DNA from: Leptospira fluminis
GTDB taxonomy: Bacteria; Spirochaetota; Leptospiria; Leptospirales; Leptospiraceae
DNA length: 64,000 bases
Direction of reading: 5' to 3'
Assembly (NCBI RefSeq): GCF_004771275.1
Contig: NZ_RQEV01000002.1
Location: forward strand, 117,892-181,891
Below are positions 25,671 through 36,711 of this stretch, in pieces (the first letter of the stretch is position 1; every line of letters starts with the position of its first letter). A program made the position numbers and the translations under genes. The notes below the pieces were generated by a model that made no database searches, was not told the origin of the DNA, and saw only the letters and a list, made by a program, of their open reading frames with translations.

Positions 25671-26419
25671 TTGCCGATCTCTTGTGCCGGAATGCCGGAC
25701 CCGGCGGATAAAACCGGATGGCGTTTCCATCCTTCAAAAAATTCTAATAAAGCGATCCGACCCAACTGATTGAGTTGGTCTTCACGATTCCCGCGAAACC
25801 CCAGATAGGGAAGGTAAAAGATCCAACCTACTAAAGTCACCGTCGCCAAAACGAACATGCCGTCTGTGACACCGGAAACGATCTTGTCCTGAAAGTGAAA
25901 TTGCCACACCGGCTCCGCCTTTCCGATCGCGAAAACGTCCGCCTCAAAAAGAACGGAAACTTCGTTGGTAAACGGCCTCACAAACCAACCGTCCTTCGTT
26001 TCCAAATCGAAGCGCCTGACGACGACCTTGTAGGCTCCCTTATATTCCTCCGGATGTTCCGCAAATTCCTTTTTCAAAAGGGAACTTAGAGATCCGTAAC
26101 CGTTTTCCAAATAATTGGGGGCAAAGACGAGCCAAGTAGGATTCCGTTTCGCAAAATGCCGTTCCTTTTCTCCCGGAAATACCACCTGGATCTCTCCCGG
26201 AGAGTAAGAGGATCTCAAAAACCCGAAATACAATTCCCGATACTTCCTCCATTGCAAAGGAACTTCGTGCGGATCCTGGAATGTTCTCGGAACATAGACC
26301 CTCAAGGAAATACAGTCCGTCGCAAAGCAAAGCAATGAAAAGAAAGAAACGAACCGGAAAACGAATCGAACTCCTGCCCGAAACTTCCTCCCCGAAGGAG
26401 CATTAGCCGATTCCGTCAT
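25667..26419 (-). CDS. Hypothetical envelope lipoprotein
   Basis: The start at ATG 26419 overlaps the previous stop by four bases; the product has 250 residues. The basic N-terminus is followed by a hydrophobic stretch ending FATDC, a possible lipobox near residue 35. The mature part contains PTWLVFAPNYLENGYGSLSSLLKKEF and FEADVFAIGKAEPVWQFHFQDKIVSG, and then a hydrophobic segment VTDGMFVLATVTLVGWIFYLPYLGF that may span or dock on a membrane. No known domain was recognised. Overlaps at both ends show translation coupled with the TRL-like and HEGGH genes, so it probably works with them in the envelope. Confidence 0.6.
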   Translation of the reverse strand: MTESANAPSGRKFRAGVRFVFRFVSFFSLLCFATDCISLRVYVPRTFQDPHEVPLQWRKYRELYFGFLRSSYSPGEIQVVFPGEKERHFAKRNPTWLVFAPNYLENGYGSLSSLLKKEFAEHPEEYKGAYKVVVRRFDLETKDGWFVRPFTNEVSVLFEADVFAIGKAEPVWQFHFQDKIVSGVTDGMFVLATVTLVGWIFYLPYLGFRGNREDQLNQLGRIALLEFFEGWKRHPVLSAGSGIPAQEIGK

Positions 26420-26745
26420 TCCCCCCAAACCTCGAGGCAATCGAAATAGACCAACCCCATCAGATAACTTTCCGTACTACGATCCACCAAAGCGACCTTG
26501 TTGATTCCGCTCTTGAGTAGCGTTTCCTTCAGGGAAATTTGTTGGCCGTAATAACCGAAATAGAATAAGGCGGAACCGAACGTGCAAGACTCTCCTTTTT
26601 TCCGGATTCTTGCGGAGGTAATCGTTTTTCCTGAAGGATCCGTGGACAAATGGTACTTATTGCGGGTATAAATCCAGCCGGGCTCCGGAGAAGAAGTGCA
26701 GCTACAAACCAAAACGGCAAACAGAAACATCGGAACGAATCTCAT
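26416..26745 (-). CDS. TRL-like family lipoprotein (fourth in operon)
   Basis: A 109-residue lipoprotein with signal sequence and lipobox VCSC (cysteine at position 16). The pattern GWIYTRNKYHLS, GESCTFGSALFYFGYYGQQISLKETLLKSGINKVALVDRSTESYLMGLVYFDCLEVWGE matches the TRL-like family order: an early beta part, the conserved Cys, a helix before GI-x-K-V, then a strand ending in V-x-G-E. Family function is unknown. It overlaps the genes on both sides by four bases. Confidence 0.72.
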   Translation of the reverse strand: MRFVPMFLFAVLVCSCTSSPEPGWIYTRNKYHLSTDPSGKTITSARIRKKGESCTFGSALFYFGYYGQQISLKETLLKSGINKVALVDRSTESYLMGLVYFDCLEVWGE

Positions 26746-27098
26746 CCCTTATCACCGACCACGATCGTGCAATAATTCCGATACAGAACCGTAAGTATCT
26801 GAAGACTGGAGTGATCGACGAGAGCCACTCTCGTGATTCCGTTTTGAAACGCGATCTCCCCCGCCCCCGCATTTCCGATCGAAATCAAAGTCAGAAAATT
26901 ATGGATACACCCTTCCGCCCTTAGCTCCCGTTTCACGCCCGGATCTTCGTTGATCGTCCCCGGAAATCCCGTCTTAGAATAAAGCAAACCGCTAACAGGA
27001 CCGCTAGCGCAATTCAGAGTCGAAAACAGAAGCGCAAAACAAAGTAAAAGATTCCCGAACTTCCAAGACCGGAAAAGAAACAAGAACTTGCGATTCAC
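26742..27098 (-). CDS. TRL-like family lipoprotein (third in operon)
   Basis: GTG 27098 is preferred: GGAAGGGAGGGG lies just upstream and the start overlaps the previous stop by four bases (GTGA). The frame is open 18 codons further. The 118-residue product has a signal sequence ending STLNC, a typical leptospiral lipobox. The mature part has SGLLYSKTGFPGTINED, then EGCIHNFLTLISIGNAGAGEIAFQNGITRVALVDHSSLQILTVLYRNYCTIVVGD, a complete TRL-like pattern. The function of the family is unknown. Confidence 0.72.
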   Translation of the reverse strand: MNRKFLFLFRSWKFGNLLLCFALLFSTLNCASGPVSGLLYSKTGFPGTINEDPGVKRELRAEGCIHNFLTLISIGNAGAGEIAFQNGITRVALVDHSSLQILTVLYRNYCTIVVGDKG

Positions 27099-27526
27099 CA
27101 ACCCCTCCCTTCCGTGCCGACGGAATTCTTTTTTCCCCAAACGATGGTACAAAACGATTGGTACACCAAACCCCCCAAAACCGCAATTTGGTCGTATTCC
27201 ACAAAAGCGATCTCGGAGATTCCTCCCTTGCGGATGGAGGAATCGATGCTCGCATCTCCGGAGGCAAAAACTCCGAAAAGACTGTATGCGCAGGATTCCC
27301 CGAACGAAATCGGATCCGCCTGAGATCTATCCCCCGTCCAAGAACTGGTCTCGAAAAAGAGAATTCCTCCTCTCGTCAAAGACTGCAACGGATTGCTTCC
27401 TCCTCGGATCGGATGAGTCTCGATTCCGGGGGAACCCGCGCTCAGAAGATTCCAACCGGAACAACCCATAAACAAAAGTATCGAGAAAAGAATCAGGATG
27501 CGAAACATAGGAAATCGAATTTTCAT
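27095..27526 (-). CDS. TRL-like family lipoprotein (second in operon)
   Basis: A 143-residue protein with signal sequence and lipobox LFMGC. The order SAGSPGIETHPIRGGSNPLQS, SFGESCAYSLFGVFASGDASIDSSIRKGGISEIAFVEYDQIAVLGGLVYQSFCTIVWGK fits the TRL-like family well, including the G-D-A-S turn and the closing T-I-V-x-G strand. It starts one base after the preceding gene and ends in a four-base overlap with the next. It is closely similar to the first gene of the operon, pointing to tandem duplication. Confidence 0.77.
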   Translation of the reverse strand: MKIRFPMFRILILFSILLFMGCSGWNLLSAGSPGIETHPIRGGSNPLQSLTRGGILFFETSSWTGDRSQADPISFGESCAYSLFGVFASGDASIDSSIRKGGISEIAFVEYDQIAVLGGLVYQSFCTIVWGKKNSVGTEGRGW

Positions 27527-27527
27527 A

Positions 27528-27935
27528 TCATTCCCCCACTACCCTAGTGCAAAAGGAATGATATAGAATCCCGGACAGCCAAGCTTCCTGGGAATATTCT
27601 ATAAATGCAATTTTTTGAATCGTATCTTTTCGGAAAACTTCTTCCAAGGACGAGTCACCCCACCCGACCAGAGAGAAAATGCTATGCGAACAGGCGACGG
27701 ATTCCCTTCTGGCATCTCCCCCAGGGAACATACCGCTCGTTGCCCTCTGTCTCCGATAGATCCACTCCCCGCGGAGTACGCTCTGCAAAGGATTCGAATC
27801 CCCTTGGAAAGGATGAGTGGAGGAATCCGCACTGACTAACGTGAGAACGTTCGTGCCCGAGCACGCGGACAACCATCCGAAAAGCAAAAACGAAACGGAA
27901 TGTCGGAGGAGACTCGAAAAAAAGGATCCGAACAT
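27528..27935 (-). CDS. TRL-like family lipoprotein (first in operon)
   Basis: A 135-residue lipoprotein (GWLSACSGTN lipobox). Mature features shared with the next gene are SADSSTHPFQGDSNPLQSVLRG and CSHSIFSLVGWGDSSLEEVFRKDTIQKIAFIEYSQEAWLSGILYHSFCTRVVGE, the TRL-like pattern. The short gap to the upstream reductase gene (55 bases) holds an A-rich run, so the operon may have its own promoter there or be read through from upstream. Function unknown. Confidence 0.75.
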   Translation of the reverse strand: MFGSFFSSLLRHSVSFLLFGWLSACSGTNVLTLVSADSSTHPFQGDSNPLQSVLRGEWIYRRQRATSGMFPGGDARRESVACSHSIFSLVGWGDSSLEEVFRKDTIQKIAFIEYSQEAWLSGILYHSFCTRVVGE

Positions 27936-27990
27936 GACTGGGAAGAATTTCCAACAAAAAAAAAGTGTAAAGAAATTTTTAAAACCCTAC

Positions 27991-29043
27991 TTAAACGAAG
28001 TCCCATTTCGAGCCGGAGATCTCCAGAATAAAATCCGGCCCGAAGGCGAGACTAGGAGTGCGGAAACCTTTTCCCCCTTTTCGATTCAGGACTTTCTTTA
28101 CTGCGGCCAAGGAGGACTCGATCGTAAATTCGTAACCTTCTTTGCACTCCAATAACAAAGTCTCCGACTTTCCTCCGGGAGACTTCACTCTTCCCCAAAC
28201 TTTCGCGCGCACGTTACTCCTTGTTTCTTCGTCGGGTCCCGTTATGAGTAAACCCAAAAGCGCCTGCAATACGTTCAGAACCGGCCCGAGTTTCAACAAA
28301 AACAGAAACGGTCTTAAGAACTTCATCGCTCGGACTTGCCCTTTGGAAATTTCCGTAAAGACCTGAACGTTCTGGATTCCGGTCGATATGGCTGCCGTAA
28401 ATACGTCTCCCCAGGGAATGCCGTAGACCGTATAATTCTTCCCATTCAGAGAGAGTTCGAGCTTCGAACTCAAATGAGGAACTCCCACCAATTCCCCGTT
28501 CCGCCTTACTTTGGATCCGTAAGGAAGCTGGGCCAGGGCGCTTTTTGCGGTTCCGGGGGAAACCTGATTCATCCCGACAAATGCCAACTCCAATTGCTCG
28601 GCGGAAGAGAGCTGCCTTTTCAAGGCGGCAGCCACGCAATCTGTGGGAACGATATCGAATCCTACGCCGGGAAGAAGCAAAATCCCCGCTTCTTCCGCAA
28701 GAGCATTCATTCCGAACAGAGCTTGAAAGACCGGAATTTCCCCCGTAAGATCCAGGTAGTGAACCTTCTCCGCAATGCAGGCTTGGGCCATAGGAATGGA
28801 CGTGGTAACAAAAGGACCCGCGCAATGCAATACCAAGGAAAATGAACGAATGTTCATCCGAACTACGTTCGGATCCTCCAAATCGAAAATCCTATATTCG
28901 AGCCGGAGTTCCTTGGCCAAGGATTCGATTTTAGGTGCGTTACGCCCCGCCAGAACCGGCTTCATACCCCGGGAAACCGCTCTCCTTGCGATCAGCTCTC
29001 CCGTATATCCGTTCGCTCCGTACAAAAGCCAGCCTTGTGTCAT
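27991..29043 (-). CDS. Saccharopine dehydrogenase-like / trans-acting enoyl reductase family protein
   Basis: A 350-residue protein. A Rossmann nucleotide-binding motif opens it (WLLYGANGYTGELIARRAVSRGMKPVLAGRN), followed by LVLHCAGPFVTTSIPMAQACIAEKVHYLDLTGE and PGVGFDIVPTDCVAA, all characteristic of the saccharopine-dehydrogenase-like family that includes mycobacterial trans-acting enoyl reductase. A membrane-associating hydrophobic stretch lies near residue 245 (FLRPFLFLLKLGPVLNVLQALLGLLI). It probably uses NAD(P)H to reduce a lipid-linked substrate. It is divergent from the membrane oxygenase gene at 29210, and the two may share a promoter region. Exact substrate unknown. Confidence 0.82.
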   Translation of the reverse strand: MTQGWLLYGANGYTGELIARRAVSRGMKPVLAGRNAPKIESLAKELRLEYRIFDLEDPNVVRMNIRSFSLVLHCAGPFVTTSIPMAQACIAEKVHYLDLTGEIPVFQALFGMNALAEEAGILLLPGVGFDIVPTDCVAAALKRQLSSAEQLELAFVGMNQVSPGTAKSALAQLPYGSKVRRNGELVGVPHLSSKLELSLNGKNYTVYGIPWGDVFTAAISTGIQNVQVFTEISKGQVRAMKFLRPFLFLLKLGPVLNVLQALLGLLITGPDEETRSNVRAKVWGRVKSPGGKSETLLLECKEGYEFTIESSLAAVKKVLNRKGGKGFRTPSLAFGPDFILEISGSKWDFV

Positions 29044-29209
29044 AAGCAGGAGATCATCCGGAAGGATTTCGATTTCGTCAACCGCATATACCCTAAGAAC
29101 TATTTTTTCGGCCGCTCGTTACGTAAAAAAAACCGAATCGAGCTCCACGATTCGTTTTGGATTGACCGTTCCAATTTGGATGGATATCCTAGGGTGAGAA
29201 CCGGAGCTT

Positions 29210-30544
29210 ATGGAAAAAATAAACCTGATTACGATCGCCATCCCTTTCTTCTTTTTACTCATCGGCTTGGAGCTGGGCTTTTCGTGGTACAAGAAGAGAG
29301 GATTGTATCGACTCAACGACTCGATCAACGATCTGAGTGCGGGAGTCTCCAACCAAATCTTCGTAATCCTATTCAAAGCGATCACGTTCGCGGCTTATAT
29401 ATGGGTTTATGAAAACTGGAGGATCGTGGACCTTCCTTCTTGGCCGAGCGATCGAGTTTCCTGGATGCCGACCGCGGACTTTCTGGGAGTTTCCTCGCAA
29501 GCCTGGTCTTGGATTGTGGTATTAGCCGTCTGGGTGTCCTGCTTCGTATTATACGACTTCGCTTATTATTGGAACCATAGACTCAGCCACGAAGTGAACT
29601 TCCTTTGGGCGGGACACGTCGTCCACCACCAAAGCGAAGAATACAATCTTACGGTGGCTCTCAGGCAGGCCAGTTTTCACATGCTTTTCTCCTGGGTATT
29701 TTACGTCCCTCTTGCGTTACTGGGATTTTCACCTATCGTATTACTTCTGAACGGCGAATTGAATCTGATCTATCAATTTTGGATCCATACAAAAGCGGTA
29801 GATAAACTACCATCCTGGTTCGAAGCAGTATTTAACACTCCGTCCCACCACAGAGTCCACCACGGAATCAATCCGAAATACATAGACAAGAATCACGGAG
29901 GAACCTTGATCGTATTCGACAAATGGTTCGGTACTTTCCAAAAAGAGGAAGAGATCCCGGTGTACGGGACGGTAAAACCGTTACGCAGCTTCAATCCGAT
30001 TTGGGCCAACCTCCATTATTGGTGGGAAATGCTCGAAATCTCCTGGAAATCCCCTCGTTGGGCGGACAAGATCCGGATCTTCTTTGCCATGCCGGGCTGG
30101 AGACCCGCCGAGCTGGGGGGCCAATTCCCGATCCCGGAAGTAAATTCTGCTACATTCAAAAAATATGATGTATCTCTGCCGGGCGGGCTGACGGCATACT
30201 CGCTAGTCTGGTTTGCGGCCACAGTGATCGGGACCTTTGCCATGTTGGTAAAAATCGCCTCCATACCGACAAACGTGCAATACACGATCTTTTTCCTGGG
30301 TCTCGTTTCCCTATTGACGATCGGCGGGGTCCTGGATCTGAAACGATGGACCCTATTCGCCGAGCCCCTCAGATTGGCCGCATTAGTCGCGACGGCTTTC
30401 ATTTTCGGATTCGACAGTGTAGGAATGGCCGTCGTTATAGGATCTTGCGGATTCTCTCTAGTTTGGTTCCTGTACTACAGACAATATTTTTCCTACTGGA
30501 AAGACATCGATCCCGCAAAAGAAATCCGAAGCCGAACGGCTTAA
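29210..30544 (+). CDS. Sterol desaturase/fatty acid hydroxylase family membrane oxygenase
   Basis: A 444-residue polytopic membrane protein. The di-iron histidine clusters are clear: HRLSH (about residue 127), HVVHH (about 140) and HHRVHH (about 224), plus the intervening WAGHVVHHQSEEYNLTVALRQ and NTPSHHRVHHGINPKYIDKNHGG. The overall order resembles alkylglycerol-monooxygenase-like proteins, and the C-terminal 130 residues add several more membrane segments. GGAG just before the ATG supports the start. It likely oxidises lipid chains or ether lipids with oxygen. It is followed by a good terminator, so it is probably monocistronic. Confidence 0.87.
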   Translation: MEKINLITIAIPFFFLLIGLELGFSWYKKRGLYRLNDSINDLSAGVSNQIFVILFKAITFAAYIWVYENWRIVDLPSWPSDRVSWMPTADFLGVSSQAWSWIVVLAVWVSCFVLYDFAYYWNHRLSHEVNFLWAGHVVHHQSEEYNLTVALRQASFHMLFSWVFYVPLALLGFSPIVLLLNGELNLIYQFWIHTKAVDKLPSWFEAVFNTPSHHRVHHGINPKYIDKNHGGTLIVFDKWFGTFQKEEEIPVYGTVKPLRSFNPIWANLHYWWEMLEISWKSPRWADKIRIFFAMPGWRPAELGGQFPIPEVNSATFKKYDVSLPGGLTAYSLVWFAATVIGTFAMLVKIASIPTNVQYTIFFLGLVSLLTIGGVLDLKRWTLFAEPLRLAALVATAFIFGFDSVGMAVVIGSCGFSLVWFLYYRQYFSYWKDIDPAKEIRSRTA

Positions 30545-30565
30545 TCGAAAGACTTCGGAACTTCC

Positions 30566-30622
30566 CCGTCTTTCCTGCGAATTCGATTTTCCGGTCGCTG
30601 GAAAGACGGAGCGATTTTTTTT
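30566..30622 (+). terminator. Rho-independent terminator after the membrane oxygenase
   Basis: CCGTCTTTCC at 30566-30575 pairs exactly with GGAAAGACGG at 30600-30609 around a 24-base loop, and eight T residues follow at 30615-30622. Confidence 0.7.
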
Positions 30623-30662
30623 CCTTCTCATTTCCACCCGTCCCGGGTGTACTTCTTAAGAA

Positions 30663-31292
30663 ATGGAAAATTCGATCCTTCATGTTTTCTTAAAAAATCC
30701 CGTACTAGGGTCGGTAAAAACCAGGCTGGCGTCTGACATCGGCGATGCGGCCGCGTTGGAAGTTTACCTGGCCTTGGTGGAAGCGACGCGCTCCGTCGTA
30801 AAAAAAATCCCCGTTGCGAAGACTCTTTGGTTCGATACCTTTCTACCGGAAAAAAAGGACCTAGGAGATTGGGGTTCCGGCGAAGTCTCTCTTCGCATCC
30901 AGGAAGGAAGGAATCTCGGGGAAAGAATGAGAAATTCCTTTTTGGATTCCTTTAAAAAAGGATATACTTACTCCGTTTTGATCGGAAGCGATTGTCCCGA
31001 ATTGCAGGAGCTCCACCTCCGGGAAGCCTTCCGCTTGTTGGGGGAAAACGAAATCGTGTTCGGACCTGCTCTGGACGGAGGTTATTATCTGATCGCTCTG
31101 AAAGAGGACCTTCCGGATCTTTTTCGAGAAATCCCATGGAGCACGGAGAAAGTTTTTGCCGAAAGCGTAAAAAGAGCGAAGTCCTCGAAAAAGAAGGTCG
31201 GTCTTCTGGAGACACTCTCCGATCTCGACGATCTCGAGGACCTGAAAGAGGCCGAAGCGAAAGGACTGAAAATTTGGAGAACGAATTTCTAA
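30663..31292 (+). CDS. TIGR04282-type glycosyltransferase (arsenosugar-biosynthesis-like, DUF2064)
   Basis: A 209-residue GT-A-fold protein. It opens LHVFLKNPVLGSVKTRLASDIGDAAALEVYLALVEAT, the signature of the DUF2064/TIGR04282 family; IQEGRNLGERMRNSF, VLIGSDCPELQELHLREAF and VFGPALDGGYYLIAL follow, with the SDCP motif in place of DxD. Family members are often encoded with ArsM and ArsS in arsenosugar pathways, but the family also occurs elsewhere. The next gene is a TIGR04283-type glycosyltransferase, the usual partner. No ArsS or ArsM gene lies in this window, so the arsenic connection here is uncertain. Confidence 0.83.
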   Translation: MENSILHVFLKNPVLGSVKTRLASDIGDAAALEVYLALVEATRSVVKKIPVAKTLWFDTFLPEKKDLGDWGSGEVSLRIQEGRNLGERMRNSFLDSFKKGYTYSVLIGSDCPELQELHLREAFRLLGENEIVFGPALDGGYYLIALKEDLPDLFREIPWSTEKVFAESVKRAKSSKKKVGLLETLSDLDDLEDLKEAEAKGLKIWRTNF

Positions 31293-32014
31293 TAAAGAGG
31301 AAGATTTCCGTCATCGTTCCCGTCTGGAACGAAGAAAAATATCTTCCCGTACTTTTGGAAGCGCTGGACACTTCTCTCAAATCGGATCCGAATTTGGAAG
31401 TTCTTGTCGTGGACGGAGGGAGTACGGATCGGACCCGCAAGATCGCCGCGAATTACGGAGTAAAACTTCTCAAGTCCGAAATCAGGAGCCGCTCCGCCCA
31501 ATGCAACTTGGGTGCAATCTCCGCGGCGGGAGATATTTTATTTTTCCTGCATGCGGATTGCCTACCTCCCTTCGACTTTCCCGATCGGATCCGAACGAAT
31601 ACGGATCGTAAAATCAGATCCGGTTGCTTTCGAATCCGTTACGAATCGGGAAATCTGTGGCTACGCTGGAATGCGAAATACAAGGACTGGGATTGGAACC
31701 TTCTTCGTTTCGGAGACCAAGGACTTTTTATGGAAGCCTCCTTGTTTCGGGAATGCGGAGGATACAAAAAAGAATGGAAAGTCATGGAAGATGCCGAGAT
31801 CGTCCGAAGAATCCGCAAGTTGACTTCTTTCAAAGTTCTGGACTCGAGTATAACCGTTTCGCCCCGTAAATTTTACGAAATCGGAACGATACGATTGCAA
31901 TTCTCTTACTTGGTCTGCTCTTTTCTATTTTTAGCGGGGATGGGGCCCGAGTGTTTGGAAAAAGCGTATCGGATCCTTGTCGGCTCCGAAAAGAAATCCG
32001 TACGCTTTCATTAG
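31274..32014 (+). CDS. TIGR04283-type family 2 glycosyltransferase
   Basis: The conserved protein begins at KRKISVIVPVWNEEKYLPVLLEAL. There is no ATG nearby; TTG 31274, with AAAGGA about nine bases upstream and a 19-base overlap with the previous gene, is the most plausible start, giving about 246 residues. GT2 motifs are VLVVDGGSTDRT (DxG), RSAQCNLGA, ILFFLHADCLPP (the metal-binding HAD motif), FGDQGLFMEAS and WKVMEDAEIVRRIR (ED catalytic motif). The C-terminal hydrophobic region suggests membrane association. It pairs with the TIGR04282-type gene. The start is uncertain; the family is clear. Confidence 0.82.
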   Translation: MENEFLIKRKISVIVPVWNEEKYLPVLLEALDTSLKSDPNLEVLVVDGGSTDRTRKIAANYGVKLLKSEIRSRSAQCNLGAISAAGDILFFLHADCLPPFDFPDRIRTNTDRKIRSGCFRIRYESGNLWLRWNAKYKDWDWNLLRFGDQGLFMEASLFRECGGYKKEWKVMEDAEIVRRIRKLTSFKVLDSSITVSPRKFYEIGTIRLQFSYLVCSFLFLAGMGPECLEKAYRILVGSEKKSVRFH

Positions 32015-32181
32015 AAAATCCGGATTTGAATCCTATCAAAAGGCCTTGGCTTGCTAGGTATTTTCCGTTGACTTGGATCTTCCGTACGGTTTACTGTACG
32101 AAACGTCCGATCCGCTCGGATTCGCGCGAATTCTCGGACGGAAAAAAAACCCTCGGATTCCTTTCCGATATCAGGTATCGC

Positions 32182-32765
32182 GTGAAACAGATTCGTATCC
32201 TTCTTGTCACTTCCCTTCTACTCGTAAACGTTTCCGTTTTTTCGGAAGAAGCTCCTCAAACTCCCCCTGCGGAAACGACGACCGCTTCTCCGGAAGAACA
32301 GTCCTTATCGACGGTGAAAAAATTGGTCGGCTTCATCCGTTTTAAGAAAAACGACAAAGCGTTAGCCCTGATCCACGTCGGCCGCTTTTCCGAACTGCTA
32401 GTCGGACACCATAAACTCACTCTGGCGGAAAAGAAAGACTTCGAAGAAGCGGTCGGAAAATACATCGAAAACAAGGCCTTTCCGATCGCCGTTCAGTATT
32501 TCGACAAGATCGATATCACGTATGAAAAACCGATCCTAAAGGATAAGAAGATTCGGATCGGATCCTCCATTTTATACAAAGGCTCGGACCAGATCACGTT
32601 TGCCTGGATCCTATCCGAAATAGACGGAAACTGGTACATTACGGATTTTGAAACGGAAGGAAAGTTGGCCACGGACATCAATCGTACCAAAAACATAGAA
32701 CCTTCCCTGAAAAAGAACGGAGTCAAAGGAACGATCCTCTCAATACTGAAAGCGGCAAAAAGCTG

Positions 32766-32766
<1 letters not shown>
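32182..32766 (+). CDS. MlaC/Ttg2D-like periplasmic lipid-binding protein
   Basis: GTG 32182 is preferred because the product then starts with a good signal peptide (KQIRILLVTSLLLVNVSVFSEEA); the open frame extends about 77 codons upstream, overlapping the glycosyltransferase. The 194-residue protein has a Pro/Thr-rich linker, then the MlaC-like order: ALALIHVGRFSELLVG, FEEAVGKYIENKAFPIAVQYF, a strand set IRIGSSILYKGSDQITFAWIL and GNWYITDFETEGKLATDI. Such proteins shuttle lipids between membranes. Its stop overlaps the start of an RND exporter (TGATG), implying a joint lipid-transport role. Confidence 0.75.
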
Positions 32767-35677
<2,911 letters not shown>

Positions 35678-35681
<4 letters not shown>

Positions 35682-36274
35682 ACCTATATCTAAAACGAAT
35701 CCTTTCTCTAGTATTTTTTTTGCTCCTAACCGTTTCCAACTGTACGGTTAGTTACGTGAAAGAATCCCCCGATCTCACGAAATCCCTAGCTAGGTTCAAA
35801 CGGTTGGTGGTCGTGATGGATCTTAAGTCCACCTTGGGTTCTGCGGAATCCAAAATGGCGAAAGCGATGTCGGAGCAGTATCTAGCCCATCACAGGGAAT
35901 TCATCGTTTATCCCAATCCTAAAAATTCGGGAGAAACCTGTACGGACATTCCGGGAAAGGCCCAAGGGATTTTTCTACTCAAGATGACCGAGGAAATCTC
36001 CGGCTCTAAAATCAAACTCTCCGCTCTAGGACAGTTGAAAAGTTGTCCCGGAAATTCCGTACTGTGGGAAGCCCTGGCCTCCTCCTCTTACTCCACTACG
36101 GAGGCGGAAGAACAGTCTTTACGAAAGACTTATACCCAAAAATTCGGCGAGTCCGTCGGCCCTAAGGCCGCTCCTTATTATCACCTGCTTAGAGCCCTGT
36201 TCGACGAGATTACCGGCCCGGTATTAAACGAAGCGGAACAGGACGAAAAGATAGAGATAGAATCCCAAACCTGA
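35678..36274 (+). CDS. Outer-envelope lipoprotein, MXAN_6521/LA_1396-like
   Basis: A 198-residue lipoprotein with signal sequence ending LLLTVSNC. The mature part (RFKRLVVVMDLKSTLGSAESKMAKAMSEQYLAHHREFIVYP, then GIFLLKMTEEISGSKIKLSALGQLKSC and VLWEALASSSY) resembles what I recall as the MXAN_6521/LA_1396 lipoprotein family. The start ATG overlaps the RND gene by four bases. A C-terminal acidic stretch (EAEQDEKIEIESQ) closes it. It probably forms the outer-membrane or periplasmic part of the RND/MlaC-like system. The family name is from memory and should be treated as tentative. Confidence 0.65.
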
Positions 36275-36312
36275 ATTCGAATAGTGTTCGGTATGAATCC
36301 GAAAACTTCTTC

Positions 36313-36365
36313 TTGACCTGAACCGCCTCTCCGTTCGTATAAACTCTCCGGGAAATTTCCCGGAG
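36313..36365 (+). promoter_or_regulatory. Promoter and 20-bp palindrome before the small membrane protein gene
   Basis: TTGACC at 36313-36318 and GTATAA/TATAAA near 36337-36343 make a plausible promoter. Immediately after the -10 lies a perfect 20-base palindrome, CTCCGGGAAATTTCCCGGAG, at 36346-36365, followed by the ribosome site. It could be a repressor operator or a 5'-leader hairpin. Confidence 0.5.
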
Positions 36366-36381
36366 AAGGAGCGCGACAGCG

Positions 36382-36648
36382 ATGATCTTGGTTTCTAAGG
36401 TAATTACGGGACTTTTCTGGTTTCTTTGGTTTTCCGTACTCTTCCAAGCGATCCGAATTTTTCCCCAACTCGACGCTTGGATCATGCTTGCAGGTTGGGT
36501 GATTTTAGGTCTGCACGTTTTGGAAACCGGAATCTACTCGATTCGTGCCCCGCAAAGAGGAGGCTTTCGGTGGAACGATGCGATTCAGGTTTTACTGTTC
36601 GGGGTTTTCCATCTGATCCCCGTAAGTTTTTCCGACAAGAAAGAATAA
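36382..36648 (+). CDS. Small membrane protein (DUF1145-like)
   Basis: An 88-residue protein with three predicted membrane segments: SKVITGLFWFLWFSVLFQAI, AWIMLAGWVILGLHVLETGIY and AIQVLLFGVFHLIPV. The overall pattern, including the C-terminal F-G-x-F-H, is reminiscent of the DUF1145 family, but that call is weak. GGAGAAGGAG precedes the ATG by about 12 bases. It has its own promoter with a palindrome and a hairpin terminator after it. Function unknown. Confidence 0.6.
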   Translation: MILVSKVITGLFWFLWFSVLFQAIRIFPQLDAWIMLAGWVILGLHVLETGIYSIRAPQRGGFRWNDAIQVLLFGVFHLIPVSFSDKKE

Positions 36649-36673
36649 CGGAACAAAGGCCGCACGAAAAACG

Positions 36674-36704
36674 CCGGACCGAATCACCTTTCGGATTCGT
36701 CCGG
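36674..36704. terminator. Convergent hairpin terminator
   Basis: CCGGACCGAATC at 36674-36685 pairs with GATTCGTCCGG at 36694-36704 apart from one bulged base. It lies between the stops of two converging genes, the small membrane protein and the thioesterase. Confidence 0.55.
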
Positions 36705-36711
36705 TAGGTTC

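Noticed and set aside
30992..31273. N-terminal extension of the TIGR04283-type glycosyltransferase
   Set aside because: It lies wholly inside the previous gene in another frame and has an Arg/Ser-rich, non-conserved sequence; family similarity begins only at KRKISVIVPVWNEE.
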